Counted from the first letter of the stretch, positions 47,156 through 58,487 are shown. The stretch: 64,000 nucleotides of DNA from Hirsutella rhossiliensis (GCF_020360975.1 NW_025408670.1:1984001-2048000); one strand, 5' to 3'. The notes: generated by a model from the letters alone, not told the origin. Made by a program: numbers and translations.

Positions 47156-47694
47156 TTGTCTTTGTTGGCTCGATGCCTCTTCCTCGCGCATTTGACAACC
47201 GACGAATGTGAGGTAACGGTCTGTCGCGGAAGAGTCCATACCACGGATTATCAAGTCGCGCACGTCTCGGAAGGCTGCGATTGCGATTTTTGGGACATGC
47301 CATCTGCGGCCGTGGAGATGATTGAGAATAAAGGGGGTCCGTTGGCAAGTTGGTCTGATGAGGAAGGCTTGCGGGTGATTGAGTATCAAGAGGACACATG
47401 TATGCCCTACGTCGCCATCTCGCACGTGTAAGTTGTCGTCAGGTTTGCCCTCTACTGTTGCCGATTCACCCATTATTTCTTAGATGGTCCGACGGCAAGG
47501 GAATCCGGGCCGCAACGCGCTGCCTTAGCTGCGGCTTATCCAGCCAAAGCCAAAAAGCTCTACTCAGTCCCGCGATCAGACACTCGGTCGCCGCTGTTGA
47601 TCCCGAGATCCGCGCAGGCAGCCAGCCGTGTCAGGAGCAGGTGGTTTCGGGCAAGGTGCTCTTCTCCAAGAACAACAGGTGGTGCATCATGTAG
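47156..47694 (+). pseudogene. Fragment of a HET-domain (heterokaryon incompatibility) gene
   Basis: The plus-strand frame at 47230-47428 reads VAHVSEGCDCDFWDM and MPYVAISHV. An intron (GTAAGT at about 47429 to TTTCTTAG at 47484) joins it to WSDG, completing the hallmark ISHVWSDG of HET domains, which act in non-self recognition and programmed cell death. Directly after it the frame shifts (GNP...NALP appears in another frame) and a TAG interrupts; no further HET sequence can be followed. Neither the N-terminus nor the rest of the gene is present, so this is a truncated relic. Confidence 0.6.
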
Positions 47695-48339
47695 CCTTCG
47701 GCTTGCTCCTTTGGATAGATTCAAGGATGACCAAACTATCTGGCTGAAATCAGGCTTAAAGAGCAGCTGTTGGTCGAGCTCTCGTGAAACATGGCTGTAA
47801 GGCGGCGATTATGCGAGTAGCGGCGTGAGCCGAGCATGTACTGTACTGTACATAAAATAGGAGGGTGCATGACGATGACGTGCACTCAGCCCACACGGAG
47901 GCAGGCATCTCTGACATCAGTCAGTGGACATGGGCAAGCAAGGCTGCATGGCCTCGGCTCCCGATCTTGGCGCTTTGGGTATGTAGTCTTGTGCAAGACA
48001 CTCGTGGCTTTGATGGAGCAAGATGGGCTGAGCCGGTAACCGAGACGCCACATGAGCGTGAAGAGGCCGAGCAGGCCGGACGCAGACGTGGATTGCCGTT
48101 CATCCCTGGTTCCATGGCAGGACGAAGTTGGCGAGAGCGTGACTGATGGGGGTGGAGATTATTATTACGTATCGGGGCGGTGGTTGTAATCGATAAGACA
48201 ACCCTATCCGCTATCCACCACGGCCCGCTTTTCGTCGGCCGTCTCGGGTCAAGACGAGGCTTCACTCGCCATCACGCACGCCTCGATTCGCATACGAGGC
48301 ATCCAGGGACGGCACCCCGTCGAGCTGCCACGGTGCAAG

Positions 48340-48864
48340 ATGCCCAGTTCCTGCAAAGAGCTACGTACGTCCCCCATCCCCTCTCCCCTCGCCCCTCTCC
48401 CCCACCCCCTACCCCGGGGGGGCTACCTCGTCATCTCCGCCCTGTTTCTCACCTCTTCCGTGGCACCAACAGGCGACGCCCTCGCGCAGTGCCTGCAAGA
48501 GTCCGACTGCGTCATGGTCCAGCGCCACTCGGCCGCCGACTGCCTGCGCGAGCCGCTCGCCGACACCCTGCCGACCAAGTGCCAGCAGCTCAAGAAGGGC
48601 TTCGGCGAGTGCAAGCGCGGCATGGTGGACATGCGCAAGCGCTTCCGCGGCAACATGCCCGTCACCTACTCGGCCGTCGAGGGCGCGTCCGAGGCCGCCA
48701 AGGGCTACCAGCTCTACGGCGGCAAGCCCGCCTTTGCCGGCGGCGTCAAGGAGACGAGCGGCAACGAGCCCATTCCGCCGGATTGGAGGGAGCTGGAGAA
48801 TGAACAGTATCGCCTGCAGCAGCAGCAGCAGCAGCAGAGCGGGCAGAGCGGGCAGAGGAAGTGA
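48340..48864 (+). CDS. PET191: PET191/COA5 cytochrome c oxidase assembly factor
   Basis: Two exons (48340-48364, 48473-48864), 138 residues. The first exon encodes MPSSCKEL plus one base; the 108-nt intron (GTACGT...CCAACAG) is C-rich. The mature sequence SCKELRDALAQCLQESDCV...CLREPLADTLPTKCQQLKKGFGECKRGMVDMRKRFRG is the conserved core, with paired Cys (twin CX9C-type) for oxidative folding by Mia40 in the mitochondrial intermembrane space. The protein is required for assembly of complex IV. It is longer than yeast Pet191 because of a C-terminal extension with the YGGKPAFAGG segment and a poly-Gln tail, usual in Pezizomycotina. Confidence 0.93.
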   Translation: MPSSCKELRTSPIPSPLAPLPHPLPRGGYLVISALFLTSSVAPTGDALAQCLQESDCVMVQRHSAADCLREPLADTLPTKCQQLKKGFGECKRGMVDMRKRFRGNMPVTYSAVEGASEAAKGYQLYGGKPAFAGGVKETSGNEPIPPDWRELENEQYRLQQQQQQQSGQSGQRK

Positions 48865-49800
48865 GAGCGTCGGTGCATTGCCATGTGGCCGGCCTAGTGG
48901 CGCTTTGTCGGCTTAAAGGTTCTGCATGCTGCTGGTCCGCAACCTCTCCTCCAGACTCAACTCGACTCGACTCTACTCCAACGATTCCCATTGATGCCAT
49001 TCGCACACTTGCCATGGTCCTGCACAAAGACTGTTGGGCGCCGGCTCTGGAACGCATCCCCGGCGTCCCCAGCCGCCCTCGTGGCATGTTTATTGCCCGG
49101 CCCTATTCCGCACCGTCTGTGGCCCTTGTGTGAGTGCCGAAGAGGCCAAGAACCCTTCTTTTGCGTGCCGCATCTTAGAAATAGCAAGAGCTTCATGTCG
49201 GGGCAGCGCCACCTTGGCGGCCGGAGCTATAGCGCCGGGCCTTGCGGTAGCTAAGCGCGCCAAGTATAAAATTAGTAGCGAATGGCGGCGCCCAATTGGC
49301 CAAAGACGGCGCGGGAAAAGAAAAAGAAAAACTCCGTATCCTCCGTCCAGTCATAATATCTGTACAACAATGGCCTCCTCCCCAGAGCCCCTTGGCGTCA
49401 TCGTGCTGCTGCCCACGCGACCATTGTTTGCAAGCATGCACAAGCACGTCCAAGTCTTGGCGAAATTCTCACGCCCCGTCTTGCTCCCTCTCCTCTTGCC
49501 CCCCCTCCCCCTCGTCTCCCCCCGTATGATTACCTACCTACTTTCTCCCTCGGCCGATCGACAAGGTACAGGCGAGAGAAGACAGACAGCACCCTCGACA
49601 GGAACTGACCGCTTTTCTTCTCTTTGTTGGTCACCACGCGGCCGGTCCGTTCAACGAGTGCCTGATTCTCTCGCCACGACGCCGACCGTCGACTGATCCT
49701 CGAACCTCGCCTTGCGATTGATTAACCCTCGTCCATCGCGTCGACAAACCACCGCTCCGACACCGCCGCCCCGGAATCTCGTGCCCCTTTCGACCCCAAC
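48865..49800. other. Intergenic region, nothing recognised
   Basis: No gene is supported. C-rich and T-rich tracts around 49490-49530 fit the leader of the downstream gene. Confidence 0.5.
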
Positions 49801-51003
49801 ATGGGCGCCGTCATGGCCATATCCCAGGCGCAGCAGCGCGCCCTCGTCTTCGCCGCAACCTTCTTCTTCATCGCCAGTGTCTACCTCTGCACCACGCGCC
49901 TCTTCAACATGTCCTTCACCCACGAGGCCCTCGGCAGGCACGCCGCCACCGACACCAGCAGCAGGCCACAGCAGCAGCCGCAGCCGCAGCCGCAGCACGA
50001 CGACGGCGACGAGATCCGCCTCGGGCCCGCAGACCTGCCCATGTCGTACGGCGAGTACCGCCGCCCCAACGTCGACGGCCTCAGCCTCATCGCCTCGCTG
50101 CCGCGCGAGTACGTGCCCACCCCCGGCAACGGCCGGCGCCTCCTCGTCGTCGGCGATGTCCACGGCATGGACGCCGAGCTGACCCGGCTGCTTGGCCATG
50201 TGGGTCACGACCCCGCGCGCGATCACGTCGTGGCCGTCGGCGACATGGTCAGCAAGGGTCCCGACTCGTCCGCCGTCGTCGCTCGCCTCATGGGCCTCAA
50301 CGCCAGCGCTGTCCGCGGCAACCACGAGGACCGCGTCTTGCTGTCCCGCGCAGAGGTGGACAATGTGCAGGGCATCAGCGCGCAGCTGGCCTCGCCCGAG
50401 GCCGAGCGCCACAGGGGCCAGGCCGCGCACCTCGCCGTCGCCCGCAGCCTGTCGTCCGAGCAGGTTGACTGGCTGTCCAAGCTCCCCGTCGTCCTCGAGG
50501 CACACCCGCTCCCGCTGTACATTGTCCACGCCGGCCTGGTCCCCGGCGTTCCCGTCGAGAGGCAGGACCCCTGGGCCGTCATGAACATGCGCACCCTAGT
50601 CTACCCGCGCGAAGACCTCCGCAAGAATGAGAAGCAAAAGAAGAAGCAGGACCTGCGCCGCCGACAAGACGCCACCTCCGCCGCCGCCGTCGATGATGAC
50701 GACACCATCGACAAGACCGCCCCCGACCCCGACCGCGCCGTCGCCGTCCCCGTCGAACACCGCAAGGGCGAGCCGTGGCCCAACGCCTGGAACCGCCACC
50801 AGATGCGCCTCCCCAAGCCCGCCCGCCGCACCGTCATCTACGGCCACGACGCCAAAACCGGCCACGTCGAGGGCAAGTACACCCTGGGCATCGACTCGGG
50901 CTGCGCCGCCGGCGGTGCGCTGACCGCCCTCGTCATCGAGGGCGCCGAGGACGGCGGCTTCAAGCGCAAGACGATGCAGGTGATGTGCAACAAGGCGTCA
51001 TAG
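49801..51003 (+). CDS. Ppn2-like calcineurin-type phosphoesterase (endopolyphosphatase)
   Basis: 400 residues, one exon. A single N-terminal membrane anchor (LVFAATFFFIASVYLCT, about 15-31) is followed by a Gln/Pro linker and a metallophosphatase domain: GDVHG (about 119), GDMVSKGPDS, GNHED, the VHAGLVPG His motif and YGHD near the C-terminus, then GIDSGCAAGG. The order and the membrane anchor match yeast Ppn2, a zinc-dependent vacuolar endopolyphosphatase that cleaves inside long polyphosphate chains. An acidic/basic insertion (about 270-320, KNEKQKKKQDLRRRQ and DDDD) interrupts the domain between the His motif and YGHD. All metal-binding residues are present. Localisation to the vacuole is inferred from the family. 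Confidence 0.85.
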   Translation: MGAVMAISQAQQRALVFAATFFFIASVYLCTTRLFNMSFTHEALGRHAATDTSSRPQQQPQPQPQHDDGDEIRLGPADLPMSYGEYRRPNVDGLSLIASLPREYVPTPGNGRRLLVVGDVHGMDAELTRLLGHVGHDPARDHVVAVGDMVSKGPDSSAVVARLMGLNASAVRGNHEDRVLLSRAEVDNVQGISAQLASPEAERHRGQAAHLAVARSLSSEQVDWLSKLPVVLEAHPLPLYIVHAGLVPGVPVERQDPWAVMNMRTLVYPREDLRKNEKQKKKQDLRRRQDATSAAAVDDDDTIDKTAPDPDRAVAVPVEHRKGEPWPNAWNRHQMRLPKPARRTVIYGHDAKTGHVEGKYTLGIDSGCAAGGALTALVIEGAEDGGFKRKTMQVMCNKAS

Positions 51004-51549
51004 GAGCACAGGGGCTGACCTTGACGCTACCATCCACGGTCCGTTCGTCCCGGCTTGCGTCTCTTGAGCAGCTGCCGGCTTGTTTTTCGTGTCCTTTACT
51101 TTTCCCCCAGGCCTGTTGCTCTTTTCTCGAGCAGCGAGGTAGGTCCATAGGGCGGGTAGCATTATTCACCATGCGCGGGCGTTGGGAGTTCTTTGCGGTG
51201 AGAGTCGGAGTTTTTTCGCTTGACAAGAATTGGTGGCATAGTCTCAGGCGGCAACTTGATGGCCATGGGCATCACGAAAGGTGTCTTGAGGACAGGGGAG
51301 AGATAGACGTTCCTGAATACATTTCACTTTCACGCAGCTATGTGTCTTCCAGCCCATCCAAGGCCTCCCAACAGTTTTACACAGCCTTATGCTTGCTCTT
51401 TTGGCAGCTCTTGTCCGGCAACAAGCCCCCTTTTCCCATCCTCTTCCGTCACGGTCAAAGTACTTTGTATGCATTCGCGGATGCCCTCGACAGTGACAGC
51501 TGCGAGATACACTTACTCACTCCTGGCCCCGCGTCCCGCGCTGTGGCGC

Positions 51550-53032
51550 TCACGAGAGCTTGGCCTTGAGAATGTCCTTGAGGGTGACGGCGTCGGCGGC
51601 AAACTTGCTGATGCCCTCACGCAACTTCTCGACGGCCATCTGGTCCTCGTTGAAGTCGAAGCGGAAGAGGGCCTCGTCTTTGATGTACGACCGGCGCTCG
51701 AGCTTGAGGGACGCGGCGCCGGCGGAATCGAGCTTCTTGGGGACGGCCTCGTTCGAGTTCATGAGCTCCTCGAGTAGGTTGGGCTACGTAGCCTTCAGTC
51801 AGCAAACCAGTGCAGAGCGACAACAGGGTCAGTCGGTGGAGCGTACAGAGATGGTCAGGTAGTCGCAGCCGGCGAGCTCGGTGATTTCGCCCGTGTTGCG
51901 GAACGAGGCGCCCATGACGATGGTCTTGTAGCCAAACTTCTTGTAGTAGTCAAAGATGTTCTTGACGGAGACGACACCGGGATCCTCCTGCTTGGAGTAC
52001 TCCTTCTTGTTGGCGACCTTGAACCAGTCGAGGATGCGGCCGACAAAGGGGGAGATGAGGTAGGCGTTGGCCTCGGCGGCGCCAATGGCCTGGACGAGAG
52101 AGAACATGAGGGTCAGGTTGCAGTTGATGCCGTGGTCGCGCTGGAGGATCTCGGCGGCCTTGATGCCCTCCCAGGTGGAGGCCACCTTGATGATGACCCG
52201 GTCCTTGGAGATGCCTTGCTCCTTGTAGAGCTGTCGCAGCCAGTGGTCAGTGTGTGGCGGAGATGCCAAGACTGGAGAACTTACGTCGATGATGTGCAGG
52301 GCCTTGTCGACAGAGGCCTTTGTGTCAAAGGAGAAGCGGGCGTCAACCTCGGTGGAGACCTTGCCGGGGATGATTTTGAGAATCTCCTTGCCAAACTCGA
52401 CGAGGAGGCGATCCAGGGCGTGGTCGACCTTTGAGTCGATGGAGCCGCCCTTTGACTTTGCGTAGTCGATGGCCACGTCCATCAACTTTGCGTACTCGGG
52501 CTTCTTGGACGCGGCGAGGATGAGGGAGGGGTTGGTGGTGGCATCCTGAGGCTTGTACTTGCCAATGGCTGTCGGTGCCGGTGCGTGTAAGTTTCTTATT
52601 ATGGAAAAGGGGGGGGGGGAGGGTTGTCGCCCTTTTTGCGAGGGGAGCTTGGAGAGGGCGTTGAGGCAATCGGAGACGGGTAGAGGGAGACTAACAAGCA
52701 AAATCACCTGTAGGACAGTTAGAGCGCGTATGGAGACGGGGAGGGGTGCGGCGGGGATTTACCAGAGTCGGACACGACGACCTATATGGCGGAGGATGGG
52801 AGCATCAATAAGTCAGCCAGCTGTTCCCATTCGCTGTTTGCCCGATACCCTCTTCCAGCAGGCAGAGGGCAGGCAGAGGGAAAATCGACGTCGTCGAGAG
52901 CTGCTCCGCTCGGCGACGCTCGACGGCGAAGCTCTCCCAAAGGAGGGGCAAATGCAGTCCAGATGGCGGGGGTTTGAACAGAGACAAGCGTACCGTGCCG
53001 GTGGCCTTGAGCTGATCCAGGGAGTTGGGCAT
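51550..53032 (-). CDS. TAL1: Transaldolase
   Basis: Class I aldolase of the non-oxidative pentose phosphate pathway: moves a dihydroxyacetone unit from sedoheptulose-7-P to glyceraldehyde-3-P. Six exons fit: 53032-52994, 52781-52763, 52707-52696, 52568-52285, 52230-51847, 51783-51550, giving 323 residues (family about 320-335). The third exon is only 12 nt and encodes most of GDFA, required to join VVVSDSG to [16 protein letters not shown]. The Schiff-base Lys lies in [15 protein letters not shown], the metal-free active site in NLTLMFS, and the C-terminal part has [10 protein letters not shown]. Introns range from 54 to 212 nt. Three introns lie within the first 25 codons, so simple gene prediction may truncate the N-terminus. 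Confidence 0.93.
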
Positions 53033-53722
53033 GGTTGCGGTTTCTCGAAGACGGCAGAGAGAGAGCGCAGTATAAAGGCAGTGAGTGATGTGAAGTAAAG
53101 CCAAGTTGTTGAGGATGGGAGGTCTTGGGAGTGAATTCTTGGGGGGGATTCCTGCTACACCCGGCACCATCGGGCGGGCCACAATTATGACCTAATCAAG
53201 CTCCGGCCATCCGTCACCCACCGACAACGGAGACCGAGAAGCACACGCCGGCTATTGACTGCTTAGTCGGCCTCATTAATTGCCTCGCCACCATCGTCTC
53301 CTTTTTCTTCCTTGTCAGATGATGCCCATACCCGAGTAATTGAATGCCATGGTCTTTCATATTTGAACCCCCTTTTCGACAACTTTATTGCGCAATCTGG
53401 ACGAGTACGGGCTGAGGAGCGCTTCCGCAACCGGTCACCAGGCAGAAATGTCACCTTTTGCAATGCGCCGCGGCTTCATCCAAACCATCGCTGCGCAAGG
53501 CTTACAAACCACATCAAGAATAGGCGGAAAACCCGCTGTCACTGCTTTACACATACAATGAGCGGCCCTATTTTTATTCACTCTCTAGCCCCCTTTTCCC
53601 ACTCGCTTTAACCTGCTACTCCTCCTCCTTCATCGATCATAACACCCATAGACTCGGACCTCCTTCATCACAGTTCCCGTCTCTCCCCCGACACTTGACG
53701 CTCCCGCACGCAAAACACCCCC
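53033..53722. other. Intergenic region, nothing recognised
   Basis: It holds the upstream region of the transaldolase gene (minus) and the 3' flank of the Tudor-SN gene (also minus). No gene seen. Confidence 0.5.
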
Positions 53723-56380
53723 CTAGTCCTCGGTAATGTCGCCATACTCCCACATGCCCAAACGGTCCTGCTTCGCCTGGCTCTCCACCTCCCGCAGGTG
53801 CTTGAGGTACGACTCAAACGCCTTGCTCCGCTCCCATGCCTTGAGCTTCTTGGGCACCATGCCGTATCCATGGGCCACCACCTCCTTGTTGATCGAGTCA
53901 TTGAGCCCGGGCAGCTCGCCGTTTGACTTGGCGTCGTACAGCGTCACGTAGCTCACGCCCTCCTTGTTATCCACAAAGTCGAAGCTGCCCACCAGCCGCT
54001 TGCCCTCCGTCAGCTCCGCGATGAAGCCCATGGCGTCCTGGAAGTAGTCCGCCCCCGTGGGGAGCTGCACAAACGACAGGGATGCGTCGAGCGCCTGCGC
54101 CTTGAGTTTTTGCGTTCCAAACTGGGCCTGGCTCAGCGGCCGCAGGCTGGACCACGCAACCTTTTCCGAGTTGCCGTAGTCGACGTACATGACCTCGGCC
54201 ATCTTGGCCGTGCGGTCGTTGGCGCGTACGCGAGCCCGATACCATTGACCGTCGGCCGAGAACTTGGCCGACACAAACTCGCCTGTCTTGGGCGCGTCCG
54301 CCAGCGGCTTGTTGTTCTTGGAGTCGAGGTGGAACTTTCGGAACTCGTTCATCAGCGACTCCAGCGCCGACGTGCCCTTGCCGATTTCCTGGATCTTAAT
54401 CTTGCCATTTCCGTCAATGTTGGTCATGACCACGTCACGGTAGTCGGTCGGCTTCTTGTCCAGAGTTACCTCGGATTCTGGCGCGGCCTCCTCGGCGGCC
54501 TCATCCTCGCCATTCTCCTCCTGCGAAGGGTCGTAGTCGTGCCAGAGGCCCTTCTTGCCCTCCTTGGCCCGCGTCTCGGCGCCAAACAACTCCGTCGCGT
54601 TGCCCGACTTCTCCGCGGAGTAGGCATGGACCGAGGCGAGACCCTCCTCCAGCAGCACCTTGGCAAAGTTCTCGCGGTTAATGTACAGGTCGCCGATAAA
54701 GCCGCCCACCTTGTCCATGTCGTGGATATCGACCTCGCAGTCTCGCTGGTTGCACCTGCGGTTGGCCAGGTCAATGGCTTCTTTGCCGAAAGGCTCACCG
54801 CCTTGTCCATCCGCCCGCGGAGCTCGGGGAGCGCGAATGCCGCCGAGCACCATGGTTAGCTTGACGTTCTCCCGGGGGATGAGGATGGTGAACCGAGAGC
54901 CGGCCTTGCAAAAGTCGACGATTGCCGGCACCTTCTTTTGCCGTTGCAGGGTCGCAAGCATAATCTTGGCCTTTTGGGCGTTTTCAGACAGATCCGTGTA
55001 CTGTTTGGCCTTCTGCGGCTTCCCGGACCACATGCCCTTCTTCTCCTCCTTGGCCTTTTCCTGGGCGGCAAGGAGCTCGTCGTAGTTGGAGGCTCTGTCA
55101 GTGTCGTCCTTTCGGTGGCGAATGACGGAAGCCCAGCCAGCCTCAACCAGCATCAGGCCGACGTTCTTGCCCTTTTCCGTGACGGTGGCGACGTCTCGGG
55201 CATCGAAGCCGTCTGCGGCAGGCTTGGTCCCGTCGACGCTGATCTTGACGTTCTTTCCAATCAGTTTTGAGCGCAAAAACTCCTTGGCCTCGTCCCGGAA
55301 CGGGCTTTCGGAAGGCTCTCCGGCCCGAGGTCCGCGCACACTGCTGAAGCTGATGCGCTTCTCCTCGGTGCCGGCCTTATTCTTTACGAGGACCGAGTCG
55401 GCGCCGATGATCTTGGAGACGGTCATCTCCTGATTGCCGCCGTCGGCCTTGGCAACATGATGCTTGTGGATACGTAGCTTCTTGGACTGGGCTTGCTTCT
55501 CCGCGGCACGCAGAGGCGCCATCTTTTCGCCCAGCATGGTGGAGTGGAAGTCGTTGCATCTGGCCAGACCGTCCTGCAACAAGAACTCGGCAATGTTGCC
55601 GCGTGGGTGGATGATGTTGGCAACCAGCTGCCCCTGGGGGCTGGCGCCGACGATCTCGACCTTGACCTGGCGTTGCAGCAGTCTTGCCTCGACAAACTGC
55701 CGGGCCTCGTTTCCGTACTCCTCAGCCGGCTGCACGGCGCCGGTAGAAGGCAGGGTTCTTTCCGTGGACGGGGTGCGGATGCCGGCAATCAAGGTTATGG
55801 GCTGAACATGCTTCTTGTCCGAAAGCAGCAGCCTCGCGACCAGACGGTCACCGCCAAAGACTCGCTCAATGACTCCGTCGACAGTCTTGCCTTTCCACTC
55901 CTTCATGAAATCAGGGCCGCCAAGGTCGTTCTGGACCTCGATGATGCCGCCCGAGCCGGCCCACAGGCCTTTGCTCTCGCCCTTGGCCGCGGACTCGAGC
56001 GAGCGGAGCTTGTCAACCCTCTCCGAGTTCTCCTCCGACTCTTCCTTACGGCCGGCATCGTCACGGACCTTGAGCCAGCCAGCCTTGACCGACTCGTCGG
56101 GCAGGTCGGCACCATCCTTGAGCTTGGCAGTGCCAAAGTCGCGGCCGGTGGTGGGGATGGTGTACAAGACGGTGCAGTGGACGGGCTTGCCGACGGCCAG
56201 GTTGCGCAAGAACTCGCGGGACTGGAAGGCAAAGGGCTCGTCTCCGTCTCTTCTCAGGTGGGGAGCGGAAACGTAGGCTAGCGAAAATATTCGTTCGGCC
56301 GCGGGATTGTTGGGGCTCGTCAGGACCAATGTGTCGCCGCTGAGGACGCTCTTGACATTTCCGATGAATGTCGTGGACAT
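53723..56380 (-). CDS. Tudor-SN / staphylococcal nuclease domain protein
   Basis: 885 residues, one exon, ATG at 56380. Four staphylococcal-nuclease-like repeats are followed by a Tudor domain and a partial fifth nuclease repeat, as in SND1. The first repeat starts TFIGNVKSVLSGDTLVL; later repeats contain DRLVARLLL, DSVLVKN and FTILIPRENVKL. The Tudor domain (about 690-760) reads GEFVSAKFSADGQWYRARVRANDR...VMYVDYGNSE, with the aromatic cage residues that read dimethylarginine. Such proteins act in RNA silencing, splicing and stress-granule biology, as RISC-associated nuclease or scaffold. Conserved SN catalytic Arg/Glu are usually degenerate in eukaryotes, so binding is the likelier role. The frame is intact. 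Confidence 0.93.
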   Translation of the reverse strand: MSTTFIGNVKSVLSGDTLVLTSPNNPAAERIFSLAYVSAPHLRRDGDEPFAFQSREFLRNLAVGKPVHCTVLYTIPTTGRDFGTAKLKDGADLPDESVKAGWLKVRDDAGRKEESEENSERVDKLRSLESAAKGESKGLWAGSGGIIEVQNDLGGPDFMKEWKGKTVDGVIERVFGGDRLVARLLLSDKKHVQPITLIAGIRTPSTERTLPSTGAVQPAEEYGNEARQFVEARLLQRQVKVEIVGASPQGQLVANIIHPRGNIAEFLLQDGLARCNDFHSTMLGEKMAPLRAAEKQAQSKKLRIHKHHVAKADGGNQEMTVSKIIGADSVLVKNKAGTEEKRISFSSVRGPRAGEPSESPFRDEAKEFLRSKLIGKNVKISVDGTKPAADGFDARDVATVTEKGKNVGLMLVEAGWASVIRHRKDDTDRASNYDELLAAQEKAKEEKKGMWSGKPQKAKQYTDLSENAQKAKIMLATLQRQKKVPAIVDFCKAGSRFTILIPRENVKLTMVLGGIRAPRAPRADGQGGEPFGKEAIDLANRRCNQRDCEVDIHDMDKVGGFIGDLYINRENFAKVLLEEGLASVHAYSAEKSGNATELFGAETRAKEGKKGLWHDYDPSQEENGEDEAAEEAAPESEVTLDKKPTDYRDVVMTNIDGNGKIKIQEIGKGTSALESLMNEFRKFHLDSKNNKPLADAPKTGEFVSAKFSADGQWYRARVRANDRTAKMAEVMYVDYGNSEKVAWSSLRPLSQAQFGTQKLKAQALDASLSFVQLPTGADYFQDAMGFIAELTEGKRLVGSFDFVDNKEGVSYVTLYDAKSNGELPGLNDSINKEVVAHGYGMVPKKLKAWERSKAFESYLKHLREVESQAKQDRLGMWEYGDITED

Positions 56381-57557
56381 GATGGCGGGCCGGCGATCAG
56401 GCAGGGGGAGGCTAGCACAAACGGGTCAGCCCAGCTGGCGATTGAACAACGACGCCCGGAGCAGCCGGGCCGGGGAATTGCATCAAGTCTGGGACGTCGC
56501 AGATGTCGCGGGACAGACAATCGGCCCATTGTTGATTCGTGGCGTAACAGACGTGAGGGTTGATGAGGAAAGCCCCATCTACACGGAGGCCACCGCCATT
56601 TTGACCTTGGAGAGGCATGCGTGCCCAAGGGAGAGGAACTCAAAGCATGGCGTGTGACTTACTTGAAACTGGAGGAGAAGACGACGACAGCTGGATGGAG
56701 GGGGGGTTGGCAGACGGGATCCAGCTTCTCGGGCGAGCTTGAGGATCAAAGGTTTGGGTAGAAACGGGAGCTCGACGGCCGTTTTGGCAAGGTGTCACGA
56801 TTGGCGGCCCCTCGCCGAGAGCAACTGCCACTTCAACTGCGACAGTACCCCAGCAGGGGTCCACTCGAGCTTCAGGGACAGCTGGCGACCCAAGGCACTG
56901 CAAGTACCGGGTGGACCTTGGCGGTGCAATACCTCTTCTATCTGCTGCCGCCTTTATTCTTCGGGCTTGTGTGTATTTCTTTCCGCCAAGCAAATCCAAG
57001 ATGAGACGTAATACTGGTCCAGATGCCTGGAATCCACTCCCCCTAATGATTGCGCAGAGCATCGAGCGCAAGGCAGAGCCATTGTAGGTAATGCCAACGC
57101 GGGGCAGCCTGAAAAGTCTCAGATGAGGGGCAGATATTAGAGATGGCTTCAAGCTCCCCACGACTGCAAGACGAGGACAATCTATTCCATTGAATAGTAG
57201 AGCCTGCGAGCAAGCTCAAACGTGCCATGCGTGACAGTTCATATATCTTTTTTATTGATCCGTGTCTGGCAATCCGTTCGTGACAGAAAGGTCTCCATCC
57301 CTGGACCATCGACAGCTACCGGGTCACTCTGATGTAATCACAATTTTACCCCTCACCGTGGCATTCACATCAACGGAGCGCTGGCGCCCGTCTTCCGTCA
57401 AGTCGGCGAAGCTGACATGACTCAATTCTCTGCACCGAGATGCGACCTATCTTGCAGCCAATTTTACAAGCGGTTTTCACAGGGCATCAAGTGTTGTCCC
57501 GAGGTCAATGTTCCAATTTTGGCCGTCCAATTTTTGCCGTCCAATTCACACCTTGCC
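56381..57557. other. Intergenic region, nothing recognised
   Basis: Upstream region of the Tudor-SN gene and 3' flank of the SOD gene. No gene supported. Confidence 0.5.
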
Positions 57558-58487
57558 TTAGCCGGAAATGCCAATGACACCTAGCACAGCCTTGTCAGTA
57601 AAGCTGTCGAGCATGGGTAGATGAACAAGAGACGAACCGCAAGCGGGCCGACCGCCGGCATTGCCAGTCGCAAGAGACTGCTCGTGGCCTCCCTTGCCGA
57701 GGTCGTCGGTACCGTCATGGATGACGACGGTGCGCTACGTGGACGCGTCAGCCATGGATCCAGGTGTAACGTGAAACGCCTTTTAAACTTACGCCAACGA
57801 CGCTGTGAGGGCCAATGAGCTTGATCTGCGGGTCTTTCAGGGTGCCACTGGCGACGCCGTTGCCATCAGTCTTGACATTGCCCATGTCGCCGACATGGCG
57901 AACGTCGGCATTGGGAGCGCCGTGTTGCTGGTTGAAGGGGTTGACTGCGACACCAGGCCACGTCAACGTCAAGGGAGTCGGGTCTGCCCGGGGCGACGGG
58001 ACACTCACAGTGAGGGCCGGCCGAGGTGCAGCCGTTGGTGTTGTCGCCAAAGGTGTGGATGTGGAAGCCACGCTCGGCATTGGCGTCGTTGCCCGTGATG
58101 TTGTAGGTGATCGTGGTGGGCGCAGACTCGGACTCCTGCTCGAAGATGACGGTGCCGCCGACATTTGCATCGCCGCGGAGAACGCAGACTGCACACCGTC
58201 AGCCAATCCATCCTTTGCGTTTGAGGGTGCGTGGATGCGTCGGCGGTTGCAGGGGGGGCAGAGCAAGAGAAGTCCATCAAGGGACACTGCATGCTTGCTG
58301 AACCCATCAGGGTCAAGCCATTGGGCACATGGCAGCAAAACTCGCGCAAACCAGCTCGAGATAAAGGCTTCCCCTCTTTGCGGCGGCCTATATAACGGGG
58401 CATGCCGACCAACCCGCGCACACACGCCGTCTTGATCCCTCGGTGGACCAAAGAATGAAAGGATGACGACATACCTGCCTTGACCAT
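57558..58487 (-). CDS. SOD1: Cu/Zn superoxide dismutase
   Basis: Cytosolic (and intermembrane-space) enzyme that converts superoxide to hydrogen peroxide. Five exons (58487-58475, 58188-58009, 57944-57793, 57734-57638, 57580-57558) give 154 residues, exactly the family length. The starting exon encodes MVKA plus one base. The copper ligands are in GFHIHTFGD (two His), [10 protein letters not shown] and [17 protein letters not shown]; the bridging His and zinc ligands are in the GPHFN...HG segment; the signature [14 protein letters not shown] closes the protein, carrying the disulfide Cys. All introns are in agreement with the frame; the first is 286 nt, the others 57-64 nt. The last exon has 23 coding bases only (VIGISG), easily missed. 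No signal peptide. Confidence 0.95.

Noticed and set aside
49651..50529. 292-codon minus-strand frame over the phosphoesterase gene
   Set aside because: Antisense shadow of a GC-rich gene whose plus strand carries all metallophosphatase motifs.
55493..56281. 262-codon plus-strand frame inside the Tudor-SN gene
   Set aside because: Antisense shadow with Leu/Val/Gly-biased composition.
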